A DNA stretch of 64,000 bases, taken from positions 1 through 64,000 of the forward strand of contig PDNA01000028.1 in the NCBI GenBank assembly GCA_002573605.1, written 5' to 3'. Below are positions 47,798 to 59,072 of this stretch, one piece after another. The notes under the pieces were generated by a model. That model searched no databases. It saw only the letters and a list, made by a program, of their open reading frames with translations, and had not been told where the DNA came from. The stretch comes from Polytolypa hystricis UAMH7299. Its lineage: Eukaryota > Ascomycota > Eurotiomycetes > Onygenales. A program made the position numbers and the translations under genes. Every line of letters starts with the position of its first letter. The stretch's first letter is position 1.

Positions 47798-50229
47798 TTT
47801 TGCCAGTGCTTTGCTAACTTTTCCAATTGATTATAGTTCTCGTTGGATTGTAATGTTCTCGATCGATTATGTAGGTGTTGGGTAGGTGTGTATGTGTCAC
47901 CGTTGAAAAATCAATTGGAGATAGAGTTGAAATATGTTTGAAGGTTCAAAAGTCTGCGCTGATGATATATATATGTATATACCTAAGTATATATACTTCG
48001 CCCCAGATACGTATATATGTCTTGTCCTGAGCCCATAAACGTCAGACTGCGTTCAGGGTTAAGTCCATTCCACCGAGATAAGCCGAATCTCCATCCATCT
48101 ATTGAAGATGGAGGAAGTTGAAATATCTATATCCATGCAACATATCCGCTCCGACGCCCTGGTTCCGATCATCCTTATTCTCGGTTTTTTCTCCTCGGAG
48201 TATCGGATCTCCTACAATGTGCTGACATCATAGGAGGTACAGATAAATAACGCATCGACAATTGGCTGGACGGTCTTTTTTACTCCGTGCCTTTCCTGAT
48301 GCATGCCAAGTTTTTGCGGAGGAGATAACCTTGGGCTGAGGTTAATCTCCGGCTTAGTAACATGGTTTGGTGTCACCCATCTTCCCCCATCTCCGCGTTT
48401 ATCTATATCCATATCACGCCCTGCGAAGAATCACTCCCCATAATGACTCTTCCTCCGTCGGATCTCCGTGTAGATTTTCGTGACGCGATGTGTGTGTCAG
48501 AAGTTGGATGAGTGGGCTGCATGGAGAGGGCGCATATCGAAATAGGCAGGTAGAGCACATTCTACCGCCTCCTCCTCCTCCATCAAACACCCCTATCCAA
48601 GACAACTCATAGCTCCATTATTGTTATCATTCACGCAAAACCCCGAGGGATACGTGCTGTACAATTGATGTCAACTTTGTCTTTGTGCGGACCCTCGCGT
48701 TCACCAAAATTGAAGGCTCGGGCTCAATCTAGCTGGATTCGTGTGTTGACTTTTGGCCCAACATGTTAGAGCTAGGTCCCAAGCCAATCTAAGCACTCAT
48801 CCTACATTGCCCGCTGTTATGTTATCTCTTGTTCCGTCTATTCAGAGGTACTGCAGGCGGATAACGAGAGGCAAAGACACGTACCTCACACCAGCCTGAT
48901 GCTAACCCAGCAAAGACAGCGAATGCTATAGAATAGACACCTAACATTTTTGCTTCTGGTCCCCCCTTTTCAAGTTGTCCGGTCCTGTTCGAATAAGTCC
49001 ACGTTCAACGAGCCCGATAGTTGTTTTTAAGGTCTTTAGCTGTAGGAGATACCAAACAAATCAAGAACAAAGAAGGGATTGCAAGAGCACTGCAACAGCA
49101 ATACTCTGTAGTGAGAGTAAAAAAGAGCAAGTCGGGGACATAATTATCAAGCATCAATTCCTCCTGAGGGCCCGAGTCCATGCTGTGGCTGGAAGTTGCC
49201 ATCTCAACAGCTCTGCATGCTGCTGTGTAACATGGATCCAGGCACAAGCCACATAGAGACGATCGGCTCCATATGCCGTATTGGTCAAGTCCATCTTATT
49301 CCTTTGGTTCATAGCTCCAATGGGTGTGTAGATGTCCTGGGTTCTGTATGGCCTTGCTGCTGGCAGAGTGGGCGCGGGAGAGGTATGTAACTACCAAGAA
49401 GCCGAATGATCTCTCCTCATCCATCTTTCCAGACTCAAAAACACTTTGGGCTAGAAACCATGTTCTCCTAGGCCAGGCCCAGAGCCCGCGTTGTAGAGAT
49501 TTGTAGCAATAATAATGTCATTGAGAGCTCGCTGGCGTGCCTCACAAGTCGATAAAATGTCAAAAACATTTCAACTTCACACAGCCTACCTCTATGCGCC
49601 CTCTTTCTTTCCTTTAAAGCGAGAGCCAGTTGGTTTAGCCCGGTACCATGATAGGAAGATGGTAAGTAACCCTGACAAATCTCCCCGCTGGCTCTCGTGG
49701 TGAGATCTGGACTCATTGACACCGCCTTCCTAAACCAAGCACACCACAAACTCGGGAGGCTCAAAAAAAGTGGTGGCCATCCGGAACTTGTGCTTTGTTG
49801 AGGTCATCATCATCATCATCAAATATCGATAGTATCCCCACTGAAGCTAGTAGGAAGTAAAATAAATGTAACTAATTCTATGGGCACCATGATAAATGTA
49901 TATACGTGCTGTGATATGTAGTTATATACAAGAAAAAGGGAGGAAAATAAAATAAAATGAAAGAAAAAGGTTATATATACAAGTCACACCAAGGAGCACA
50001 GCAATTTGACCTGCCCCATTCCTCCTCATCAATGAATCATCTCGCATGTACATGTACATACACATCTCTCTCTCGCTAAATATATACTTCTATGATATGT
50101 ATATGCCAAGCAGATAAGCCCAATAAAGAAAAAAGTCTATAAGCGCGAGACTAGCAAGCAAACAAAATATAAAAAAAAGAAAATACCATCACGTTTCGTT
50201 TTCCCTTTTTTTCTTTTTGGTTTTTTTTT
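47798..50229. other. long intergenic region upstream of ADH
   Basis: About 2.4 kb. The ADH promoter part shows tandem TATATA stretches at about 47960-48015. A CAT trinucleotide repeat lies at about 49805-49820. T- and A-rich sequence up to 50230 is likely the acyl-CoA synthetase 3' UTR. Open frames here are short and unconvincing, and no gene is recognised. Confidence 0.45.
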
Positions 50230-52720
50230 TTATAGCTTAGCCTTGATGGTGCCGTAGTTAGTTGGGATTTGGGCGTATAATTCGTCTAGGAGGTCGCGGT
50301 ATGCGCGGACAGTTTGGGGACGGCGGAGTTTCAATCTATAAAAACGATTGATGGGATTAGCTCTCTTTGTTCTGTCTTTCTTCACGGATTTACTTCTCTA
50401 AGGTATAATAATGGAATGAAAAAAGAAATGTACTCACGTAGGCGTCAACAACTCATTATCCACGGTGAACGGATCCAACCTCAATGCGACATTCTTCACC
50501 TTCTCGAAGCCCGCCAACTTGTGCTCTCTCCCCGCACGATCGAGATCCTTCATAACAGCGCGAACCACATTCTCATCCATCGTCGCGGCGCGAATAGCAT
50601 CCATATCCGTCTCCGCAATGTGTCGATTGAGCACTTTACTCGCAAACTGCGCAAAGGTATCTGGCTGGACGCCGAAAATGCCGATGAGAGAAGTCTGCAC
50701 GCCGTCACCGTGCACAAACGGTTGAGCCAAGTATGAGCAACTGGACTGGTATATGCCCTCGAGGCGCTCGGGGGAGACATATTCGCCCTGCGCGAGTTTG
50801 AGTAGGTTCTTGCGGCGGTCGATGATGGTGAAGCGGCCGTGCTTGTCGACGCTGCAGACGTCGCCGGTGCGGAACCAGCCGTCTTCCGTGAATGATTTAG
50901 CGGTCTCTTCGCGGTCCTTGTAGTAGCCCTTGAACATGCTGGCGCCGCGCAGGAGGAGCTCGCCGCGCGGGTATGGCTTGTCATCGACGGAATACTCCAT
51001 GTCAGGCAGCGAGAGCAGACAGATCTCGGAGCCCGCGGAGACGAAGCCGCAGTGTCCGGCTGTCAGGTCGTAATCCGCCTGCACGAGGCCGGAGGCATAG
51101 CTTTCGGTCATGCCGTAGCCCTGGACGATGTTGGAGGCAAAGGCCACGCGGAGGAACTGGTGTAGCGACTTGTCGAGGGGCGCGGAGCCAGAAACCAGGG
51201 TGCGTGCCCGGTCAAAGCCCAGGGCGCCAGCGACCTTCTTGGACCAGATACGATCGTACACGGCGTGGTTGAAGGAGGCCTCGGACGGCTTGACGTCGAC
51301 TAGGTTGGCGGTCTTGGCAGCAACGACGTGTCGCGACAGAGCGCCCTTGAATCCGGTTTCTTCGACGGTTGATGCGCGGATAGCGGCGCCAAAGCGGCCA
51401 AATAGACGGGGTACGGATGCGACGATGGTGGGTCTTAGCAGCTTAAAGTCATCCACGAGCTCCAGCACGTTGCCGTGAAACGAGCCCATTCTACCGCCCG
51501 CCCAGAACATGGTCTGCTCAATGAGACGACCGTAGATGTGCGCAAGCGGAAGATACGAGCATGCCACATCGCTTCCGTATTGCCGAACGCTGCAGAGAGA
51601 ACTGGAGGCTGCTGCGATGGCATTTTCATGGCTCAGCACAACACCCTTTGGTGCTCCGGTAGTACCAGAGGTGTAGTTGATAGTAACGATATCATCCGGA
51701 GTTGGGGGGTTGAAGGGGCGATTAAGCGACTGGCCAAGCGCCTCAACCTCTGCAATGGAGTATATTTTCAAGCCCAATTCCTCGGCAAGGGGGTTGAGTA
51801 TATCGCGTTTCGAATAGCCGTCGGGCTCGCCAGCTTCGAGCGGGTCCAAACAGACGATAATTTTTAGCGCAGGGAGCTTCGGTTTTAGCTGAAGTAGAGT
51901 GGCAATATGTGGGAGGGACGTCACGACACAGGCGAGTTCGGAGTTATGTATAATGTATTCAGTGGCATCGGCGCCTAGGGTTTCGTATAGCGATACGGTA
52001 TACAGTGATTGCGACGCAGCGCCCAGGTCTGCGAAGGAAATTAGCGATGCGCTGTGCACCAACGACCCAACGGGACGAATTTTCAACCATATAACTTCTC
52101 TCTGGGTCAATAAGGTAACATACCAACGAGCTGCCATTCAGGCCTGTTCTGGCACCAGAGACCAACGCCAAAACTCTTGTCGTTGATGCCATTCTGGCGA
52201 TGGATCTCCACCAAACCCACTCCTACAGCGGCACGTCGCTTTCCAACAGTCTGATAATCCATCCATTGGTATGGGCCGTGGGTCTTAGTGGCGGGGTCAT
52301 ATGGGCGGAAACCTAAGCATGGCGATTTGGGATTTCGTTTGACTGTAAACATGCGAATTAGCTATGCGATGCATATACATTTCGAAACTCAAAGGGCGCG
52401 CGCGCGTGTGCTCATGCATACGTACCACTAGACTCGAAGAGATCATGTACTGTGCGGACCTGCAGAGCGTGCGATTAGTATCAACCCAAGTCCCTGTATC
52501 CTGCATCCCTATTATAGCTGAACAAATAAAATATAGATGTACATACCTCGGGGTCGAGGGTCTTGAGAAGCTCTCCGTTACCGATTTTCCAGTGGCGGTA
52601 TATCCTGGAGCGGCCAGGTTTCTCTGTGCCGGGGATAGGGAGAGACGCTGGAGTTCCCTTGGGAGGCTTTGCAGACAGCTCGTCGGCGCGTTTCTGGAAT
52701 AGAGGCTGGGAGGAGAACAT
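50230..52720 (-). CDS. long-chain acyl-CoA synthetase (AMP-forming) with C-terminal AKL peroxisomal signal
   Basis: Five exons on the minus strand (52720-52547, 52459-52426, 52342-52124, 52028-50438, 50335-50230) give 707 residues, normal for fungal Faa-type enzymes. The AMP-binding P-loop is NYTSGTTGAPKG. The adenylate motif includes GYGMTES, followed by GWFRTGDV and the DRRKNLLKLAQGEYVSPE hinge. It activates fatty acids to acyl-CoA with ATP. The last three residues are Ala-Lys-Leu, a valid PTS1 signal, so a peroxisomal matrix location is expected. The terminal exon of 106 bases adds this signal and would be lost if the last intron were retained (the frame would stop at PT). The peroxisomal ATP carrier gene in the same window would supply its ATP. 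Confidence 0.93.
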
Positions 52721-54235
52721 GGTTGTGTGTGGTTTGTATCGCAAGGTTTACCTCTGAGAGGTTGGGGGTTGCTAGTTGGAGTCAGTCAGCCAGACAGTTC
52801 ACAAGACCGGAGAGATAATAATGGCCATGTCCATAGGGTTAAGTAGGGGTCAACAACATACACACCGGAGCAACAGCTGGGGGGAGGGGAAGCACCAGCG
52901 GGCGCGACAAGGGAGAGAAAGTGTGGGGGAGGGGATACAAGTAAGTATCTCTCTGGGGGAAAGCCTAAAAGAACGAAGAAGCAAAGAAAGTGTGGAAAAG
53001 ACGGGGGGAAACCCAGAGGAAGTCTATACACGCAGAGAATAAACAGAGAGTGTGTGAGAGGAGAGAGAGGAGAGAGAGAGACGAGCAGCAGCAGAAAAGG
53101 GAAAAGAGAAAGAAAAGAGATGCGGCGGTCTGGATGGAGAATGCATGTGTTAGGTGTTAGTGTGGGCTTGTAGCAGCGAGGTACCTTGCCTTTAGCAGTT
53201 ACATGGCCGTGGTGCTGGGCGAGTACCTGCTGTCAGCCACATCGGATCGGCATTTTGGGCTTATCTAATAGGAATCCCCTGTTGTCATTGGCTGGAGAGT
53301 CAGGATGATGTAACAGGTACAGAGCCTCGGCTTCTTTGCATGCTTTTTTCTCCTGCGAAGTTGCTCCTGGAGACTGGAACCACTGGAGCAACAGTGGAGC
53401 AGGAGGACGTGCATATTTAAACCTCTGATGTCCCTCGGCACTTTTAAGTATTATATCTTCTCCAGTGCATGGCCATGGACTGACTCGAGAGAGTCGCCAT
53501 AGCGGATAACCCGGGACAATTCCAAGTTCTCTGCAAGTTTCTGCTAACAAAGAGACGCTCCATCCCTGTGTAACTCTGCGGTCTGTGAGACAGCAGCCGT
53601 GGCCATCGACTATGTCCAGAGTATTCAAGTCAAGTACGGAGTACATACAATGCAATTATATTGCATAGATCATTGTCCATGTTCGAGTGCGGCGGTATCA
53701 CAAGCATGCATATGAACAACGGGTCCCGGTGTAACCGCTGGAACCCATAGACCACGAGCCAACAACTCAATAACCAATCTACCTGCAAATCCAATAGGCT
53801 GCAAAATGCAACTGCGGAGAGCCAAGCACAAGCACAAGCACAAGCACAGGAAAGTATCTTCCCCAGCGCCAGCGACTAATTACCGCCTCCAATGGGGTGC
53901 TGCTAGTGCAGACCCCAAGTACCCCCTACGCCCGGGGTACGCGGAGAGTACTTTCTTCCCGATGAACCCAGAACAGGGGCGAGCATAATATGCATGTGAA
54001 TTATACGACGTCACCAATTGCAGTCTGCCGGTAACAAGTTGGCTGCAAGTGCGTTATCGCCGTGCGCGCTTGGCATGCACGTGACGTTTCGGTGCTGCCG
54101 AACAAGGACACGCGCCAATAATTGCCGGCCGGACTAGCTGTTTCGGGTAGATAGCCCTAACTAACACACGGCAGGTAATACAACCAGCCAAAAAAAAAAA
54201 AAGGTCTGTCCACACAAATTTGCAGAACATCCTTC
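52721..54235. other. intergenic region upstream of the acyl-CoA synthetase
   Basis: It contains the synthetase promoter and purine-rich GA tracts near 52920-53125. An open frame on the minus strand at 53233-53655 has no recognisable homology or fungal-type features. A short AAGCAC tandem lies near 53824-53848. Nothing else is supported. Confidence 0.45.
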
Positions 54236-54241
54236 AAAAAA
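54236..54241 (-). terminator. Pol III terminator of tRNA-Ala
   Basis: Six T on the minus strand directly after the tRNA 3' end, with a 13-T run a further 40 bases on as a backup (54190-54202). Confidence 0.7.
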
Positions 54242-54313
54242 TGGAGCTGCAGGGAATCGAACCCTGGACCTCATCCATGCTAAGGATGCATTATACCACT
54301 AAACCACAGCCCC
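54242..54313 (-). tRNA. trnA(agc): tRNA-Ala (anticodon AGC)
   Basis: A 72-base cloverleaf on the minus strand. The acceptor stem GGGGCTG/CAGCTCC contains the G3-U70 wobble pair that identifies tRNA-Ala. The D-arm is GGTTTAGTGGTATAAT. A 5-bp anticodon stem CATCC/GGATG holds loop TTAGCAT (anticodon AGC). The T-arm CAGGG/CCCTG with GTTCGATT gives box B. The discriminator base is A. No intron. Confidence 0.95.
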
Positions 54314-56271
54314 TATTTGTTGAGTTACGAAGCCTGGGCGACCAACTTGCGATCAAACAGCTAGTTTGCCCCGAAATCACGTGATAAATCAGGGTTTGGC
54401 TGTTCTCCGCGACTACTCACGAAACGACCGAGCTGGGCACTCGGAGAGAGCCGCATGGGGTAACAGGAAGGGTAATTTGTGCTGCAGCCGGCAATCCGTC
54501 TGCGCGGCTAACAATGATTATACATGACTTTGTTGATCAATGATCGCCCTATTGCCGATTATTTCGCTTGTTCTGGCCTGCTGACTGGCCAAGGGTTCAA
54601 TCAGAATTATTTGATACGCAGTTCTCCTTCGAGATGTATGCATTGGGATAGGTTCCCTCGGGATTACTCCCAGCCTCAGACACACAAGGTCTCCTGTCTA
54701 GTACCTACGCAGCTGCGCTATTATGAATGCAATGCGCCTATTTGAGGGCCTAGGAGCTACTGACGCACTCTGAACATAGCTCAATCTTCTTTCTTATACC
54801 TCTGCACGAGAGTTGCTAATTACCGAGATACGAAATGCAGGACACTACACATAGCATGTGCATGCCGCTTGGTCTCCTCCGTGTGCCAAAACTCAGATAT
54901 AGCTTTAGGCAAATCCACATGAACACGATTGTTTCTACCTAAACTGAGCTAAGAAAACTGGTTCCTTGGGTTCTCCCCGCATCTCAAATCTATTCGAGTC
55001 TGCTTCGTATGTGTGTGTATGCATGTACAGCAAGCCGGATCTGGCCCCCCAGCTGAGCAATGTAGCGTGTTCAACATGTTCAACACACAGGAAAGCCGGA
55101 TAGGGAGATCCCCTCCTCATCACATGTACCAGTCCTCTCAGCATTGTCCCAAATGAGCCAAACTACCCTGACCCTATCTCAATCAGCGCTAAGGAATATC
55201 CCAAGGCCCGCTAGAAAGAAACCACACTCACAGACATCCTATCCCCAAGTGGCAAAGCATCCAGGAACCAAACCCACCTTCTCCCGCAGCAGCTAACCAG
55301 GTCGGGTCATTCCGCGATTCCCATTCCCGCTTAAATCTGTTTTCGCCAATGATCCCGCGCCATCAGGACTGATCTCGAACAAACCTGTTCACCGCTTGCT
55401 TGCATCTGCGACAAAAAGAAAATATTTTCTAGAAAGAGGTCCTTCAGTCGTGCGATATCTCTGTCGTTCGTTTTATAGCTTCTACCCAAAGCGATAGATC
55501 TAAGTAGTCGAAGAGAGAGAGAGAGAGAGAGAGACTTTATATATCCCTCTCCTTCTTCCCTCTATCCATCCACCTCAAATTTTGCCCTGAAATAGCAACG
55601 GCGCATGGAGAAAGATCAATAATCATCATCACAGCAGGTGGATAGACAGGGGATAAGATCTAAAGATTTTAGAACAGCACATCTACCTACGCCTGCCATT
55701 ATTCTTCCTATTTCTATTTCTCAGCTCCTTGTGGAGGTGTCGTGTGCTTGTGTGTTTCGCGATGCCACATTTCCCTGATCATAATCTTCTTCTACGCCCG
55801 GCCCCCTCTGAGTTTTATTATAAAAAACCAGAGAGACGGGTCACCGATCGGTAAAGGTAGGTTAGGGAATTTAATAACCAAGGCGTATACATAGATACCT
55901 AGGTAGGTAGATATAAGGGTGAAGTTGGGGGTGGGTGGAGGGTTTTTTCCGTCTCTCTTTCTCTCCTTTTAGCGTTAGTTATCGCAATATGAAAGAAAAG
56001 AGAGCTGGGATTTTTTGAATTGAGGAATCCAATTCCTAATGCCCTTTTTTTTTATTTTTCATTTTCATTTCTATTTCCATTTGCGGAAATTCCTGTGTAT
56101 TTTTGTTGCCTTACATTATACCTCAAAGTTAAAATAAAGGGGGTATCTTGATTTTCGTGCGTGAATATATCTAGCCATGAATATATCATATAGTTATAAT
56201 ACAAAAAAGAAGGGGGAAAAATTACCATAAGAAAGACACTTTTCCCATGATCAAAAAAGTTCTCTGAGAGT
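54314..56271. other. long gene-poor region after tRNA-Ala
   Basis: About 2 kb. A (GA)n run lies at about 55513-55533, and T-rich tracts near 56040-56080 may belong to the next gene's 3' UTR. No gene, transposon or RNA is recognised. Confidence 0.45.
55513..55533 (+). repeat. (GA)n dinucleotide repeat
   Basis: About ten perfect GA units in an intergenic region. Confidence 0.9.
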
Positions 56272-57309
56272 TTACTCCCAACACTCATAATCAGGGAAAT
56301 ATCGCGCGTGGATTCTCCGCGCATAGTCAAGTACCACGGGGAAACTTCTGATAATTTGTTGAGACTCAGGTGCTCTGCCGGATTAGTTAGTCTTGTGTTC
56401 GCCAAACACCCTTCAAAAAAGAAGGGCTGGGAAATAGGAGAGGGGAAAACTTACGAAGCACAAACCAACGTCGACGCAACGAATCCAAAAACCGTCGTAT
56501 CCGCCTCCGACGGCCCCTTTCCCCCCAGCACCCAAAACGGTTCTTCCCCTTCCCCTCCCTCTTCCACGCTTGTCGTACCCCCACCCCTTTTCGCCGCAAC
56601 AAGAAGTGCATTAACACTCTCCCAAACCTCTCTCTTAAACACACTGATTTCCGCATCTGTGAAGCGGCCGGTGCCCTGGCCATGTAGGGTCTTTACGACA
56701 CCGCGGTGAATGATGAGGCCGACGATGATTTGGATGGGCCAGGGGATGGAGTCGAGGACTTTGGACCGCATGGTGTAGTAGTTTTTGATCCATTTTTCGT
56801 GGATCTAATGCGGGGGGAAAAATCGGGAAGAAGGAAAGGTTAATTGATATACCATCGGAGTTGAAACATAAGAAGGGGGAAATACTGGCAGGAAAGTGGG
56901 GGGGGGGGGGGGGATATTAGCTCACCTGGTAGAAATTCAACTTATCCTCCAACAGCGCACGAACCGCCAAATCCCTCGCCTCCTCCACAGGATCCAATCC
57001 CTCATTAAGTTCCTCCTCAATGACCTCATCCTTCACCAACTTCTCAACAATCAGCGTCGAGTCCGCAATCACAACCGGCTCCTCTTGCTTCTCCCCCTTT
57101 ATGGAATCATCTGGTTGTGAAATCGCGACATAGGGAACTTTCCCACGCGGCGCATTGGGGATGGAGCCTGCTTGGCATTTATAGGAGAGGTTTGCGAGGC
57201 GCAGACGGGTTTCAAGCTTGGTGACGAAGGGAGACCAGGTGTATGTGCTGGAGCCGGGGAAGCCACGGTACAGGGTTATGGTGGGTTGTGGCTTGGTTGT
57301 TGAAGACAT
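56272..57309 (-). CDS. GST/FAX-like thioredoxin-fold protein
   Basis: Three exons on the minus strand (57309-56926, 56804-56455, 56374-56272) give 278 residues. The N-terminal domain (ITLYRGFPGSSTYTWSPFVTKLETRLR...PRGKVPYVA, then ADSTLIVEKL) matches the thioredoxin-like half of the FAX/metaxin group. The C-terminal helical domain has IHEKWIKNYY and a conserved GPSEADTTVFGF segment followed by a Tyr/Arg-rich end. Members belong to the GST-like fold superfamily. There is no classical CxxC, so a redox role is not evident, and the substrate is unknown. An in-frame upstream ATG at 57405 could add 32 residues, but the MSSTT start fits the domain better. The first intron contains a long poly-C run on the sense strand. 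Confidence 0.75.
56897..56914 (+). repeat. poly-G run (poly-C on sense strand) in GST-like intron 1
   Basis: A run of about 17 G on the plus strand, near the donor side of intron 1 of the GST-like gene. Confidence 0.9.
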
Positions 57310-58448
57310 GATTGTAATATGATATGTGTTGCGCGAGGGAGGAGTATATGGAGGGAAACGAATGATAGGTAGGTCGTCATGAAGGTCAGACGCGGGGATG
57401 CTCACTTTTATAGCACGCTCATGACTTCAAAGAGGTCAGCCTGCTCCCTCTGCAAATATACGCGACTGTGTGAAGCCTCCGCGGAGTTTCCGATACAGGC
57501 TTGGTACACTCTCCCGAGCGCAAATTATCCGGAATACGTCATGCTTTTCACTAGTGTTACGACCACTACTTGATCCATGAGCTTGAAGCTGTTGGGGATG
57601 CCAGCTTACCCCGGCAAAAAAAGGAGATTTAATGATGTAATATTTATTACATACTGCCTCCATACCTTGTCACTTCTTGAATCTACCTTGAGAGCAGTCT
57701 CATACATCTAGAACGCGTTCGCGCCGAATAATACTAGAAATATTATAATTACACATCAGCTCTGCCAAGAGAACCTTAAATATAGCCCAATCCCACTCGA
57801 GTTAGTATGACGGGAGTCCACCAAAGCTTGGTCTTAAAGTATAATGCAGCAGCTACTAATCAATAACAGCTATGGAGGAGCATTTCAATATGTTAATATA
57901 GACGACACAGCTAACAGAAAAACCTCATTACGATGCTACATTACTAGAGAAAATAAATTTACAGCCCAACGACTCTTCAAACACTCTGATCCGCATTCCT
58001 CCAAGCTCGCGATCCCACCTATCTACCCTAGTTCGACCCCGATGCTGGGTATCAAATCATCACATACATGCACAATTCTACGAAAACAGGGCCATTAAGA
58101 TAATACAGATATTGACTACTTATAGTTAATACTAAGGACATTTCTGTATCCCTCTATTGTTTCTTCTTTCCTTTTTTACCTGCTATTAAACTTCCATAAT
58201 AACAAAACCAGAAATCCAACACTATGAAAAACAGGATAGGGGGAGGGCTACTACTAATGAGACGAACAAAAGTCCTGCCAGACTAAGATATTTATAGATT
58301 GGAAATCTTGGATAATAGCTCTTTAGATAAGGAGAAATTTGTAGTTTGGCTATGTTATACAATGTAACCCATGGGTGATTTTTAAATCAGCTATAATCAC
58401 AGTGCATCATTTTAAATCCTCCAAACTTATTCCTCATCATCTATGCCT
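57310..58448. other. AT-rich region between hypothetical gene and GST-like gene
   Basis: It is noticeably richer in A+T than neighbouring DNA from about 57600 on. It carries no recognisable coding sequence, and the frames in it are short. A decayed mobile element is possible, but no domain is readable. Confidence 0.4.
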
Positions 58449-59072
58449 TTAGAGCAATTTCCATGCATCATCCAAGAACTCCTTGAACACGGTGTCCACA
58501 TTATCTCCCCTGAGAACATAGTCGTCCTCCGTATAAACTCCACTCTGATACCTCACATGTCCCACATCAGGCTGCAAGGCTAGCCAGCAAGAAATTATCA
58601 TTCCACAAATGTCGAAAGCTATCTGTGACCTGGCGTCTGGGAATACTCCAAACTTGCTGCACTGTTTTTCTTCCCATGGTTTTTCTTCCCATCGTTCAAA
58701 AGCCTCGCTATATGCCTCAGCCCAGGGCCAGCAAACCGGTGATAGGTCTGGGTAGAGAGATTTGAGTTTATCGTCGTCCACGTTGGGGTTGCCATCGTAT
58801 ATATTAGGATCATAAGCGAGAAAGGGTGATTCACATGGAGCGATGGAGTAATAGTACTTTGGATTTGCCGTTGTTGAAGGGTTGTGTATTGAACCCATAA
58901 TCTGTATCTTGCAGCCGTTTTTGTAGACCCATAATTCGAGCTTACATTTTGTTCGAAGATAAGCGATTGATTCATCCCCCTCGTTTGCCAGGTTTTTACC
59001 TTGACGGTACTCTTCTACCAGGTCCGAATAGTGACCATTGAATAACGACAGGAGTTGCTGGTAGCCTTCCAT
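58449..59072 (-). CDS. hypothetical protein, 207 residues, no recognised family
   Basis: A single uninterrupted frame that begins with MEGYQQLLSLFNGHYSDLV and ends in KEFLDDAWKLL. It is rich in acidic and aromatic residues (Trp, Tyr) and contains several Cys. It has no signal peptide or clear membrane helix. A FERWEEKPWEEKQ stretch lies in the middle. Composition and the closed frame suggest a real gene, but I do not recognise a domain. It sits next to an AT-rich gene-poor stretch, so a lineage-specific or horizontally acquired gene is possible. No intron was needed. Confidence 0.5.
   Translation of the reverse strand: MEGYQQLLSLFNGHYSDLVEEYRQGKNLANEGDESIAYLRTKCKLELWVYKNGCKIQIMGSIHNPSTTANPKYYYSIAPCESPFLAYDPNIYDGNPNVDDDKLKSLYPDLSPVCWPWAEAYSEAFERWEEKPWEEKQCSKFGVFPDARSQIAFDICGMIISCWLALQPDVGHVRYQSGVYTEDDYVLRGDNVDTVFKEFLDDAWKLL

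Noticed and set aside
47798..49800. Possible hidden gene in the long spacer upstream of ADH
   Set aside because: Only short frames with no recognisable protein or plausible splice chain.
53233..53655. 140-residue open frame on the minus strand
   Set aside because: No recognisable domain, no intron structure or conserved wording. It lies in promoter-like DNA and is most likely chance.
57310..57405. Upstream in-frame ATG of the GST-like gene adding 32 residues
   Set aside because: The extension is not domain-like. The MSSTT start just before the thioredoxin fold is more likely, though not proven.
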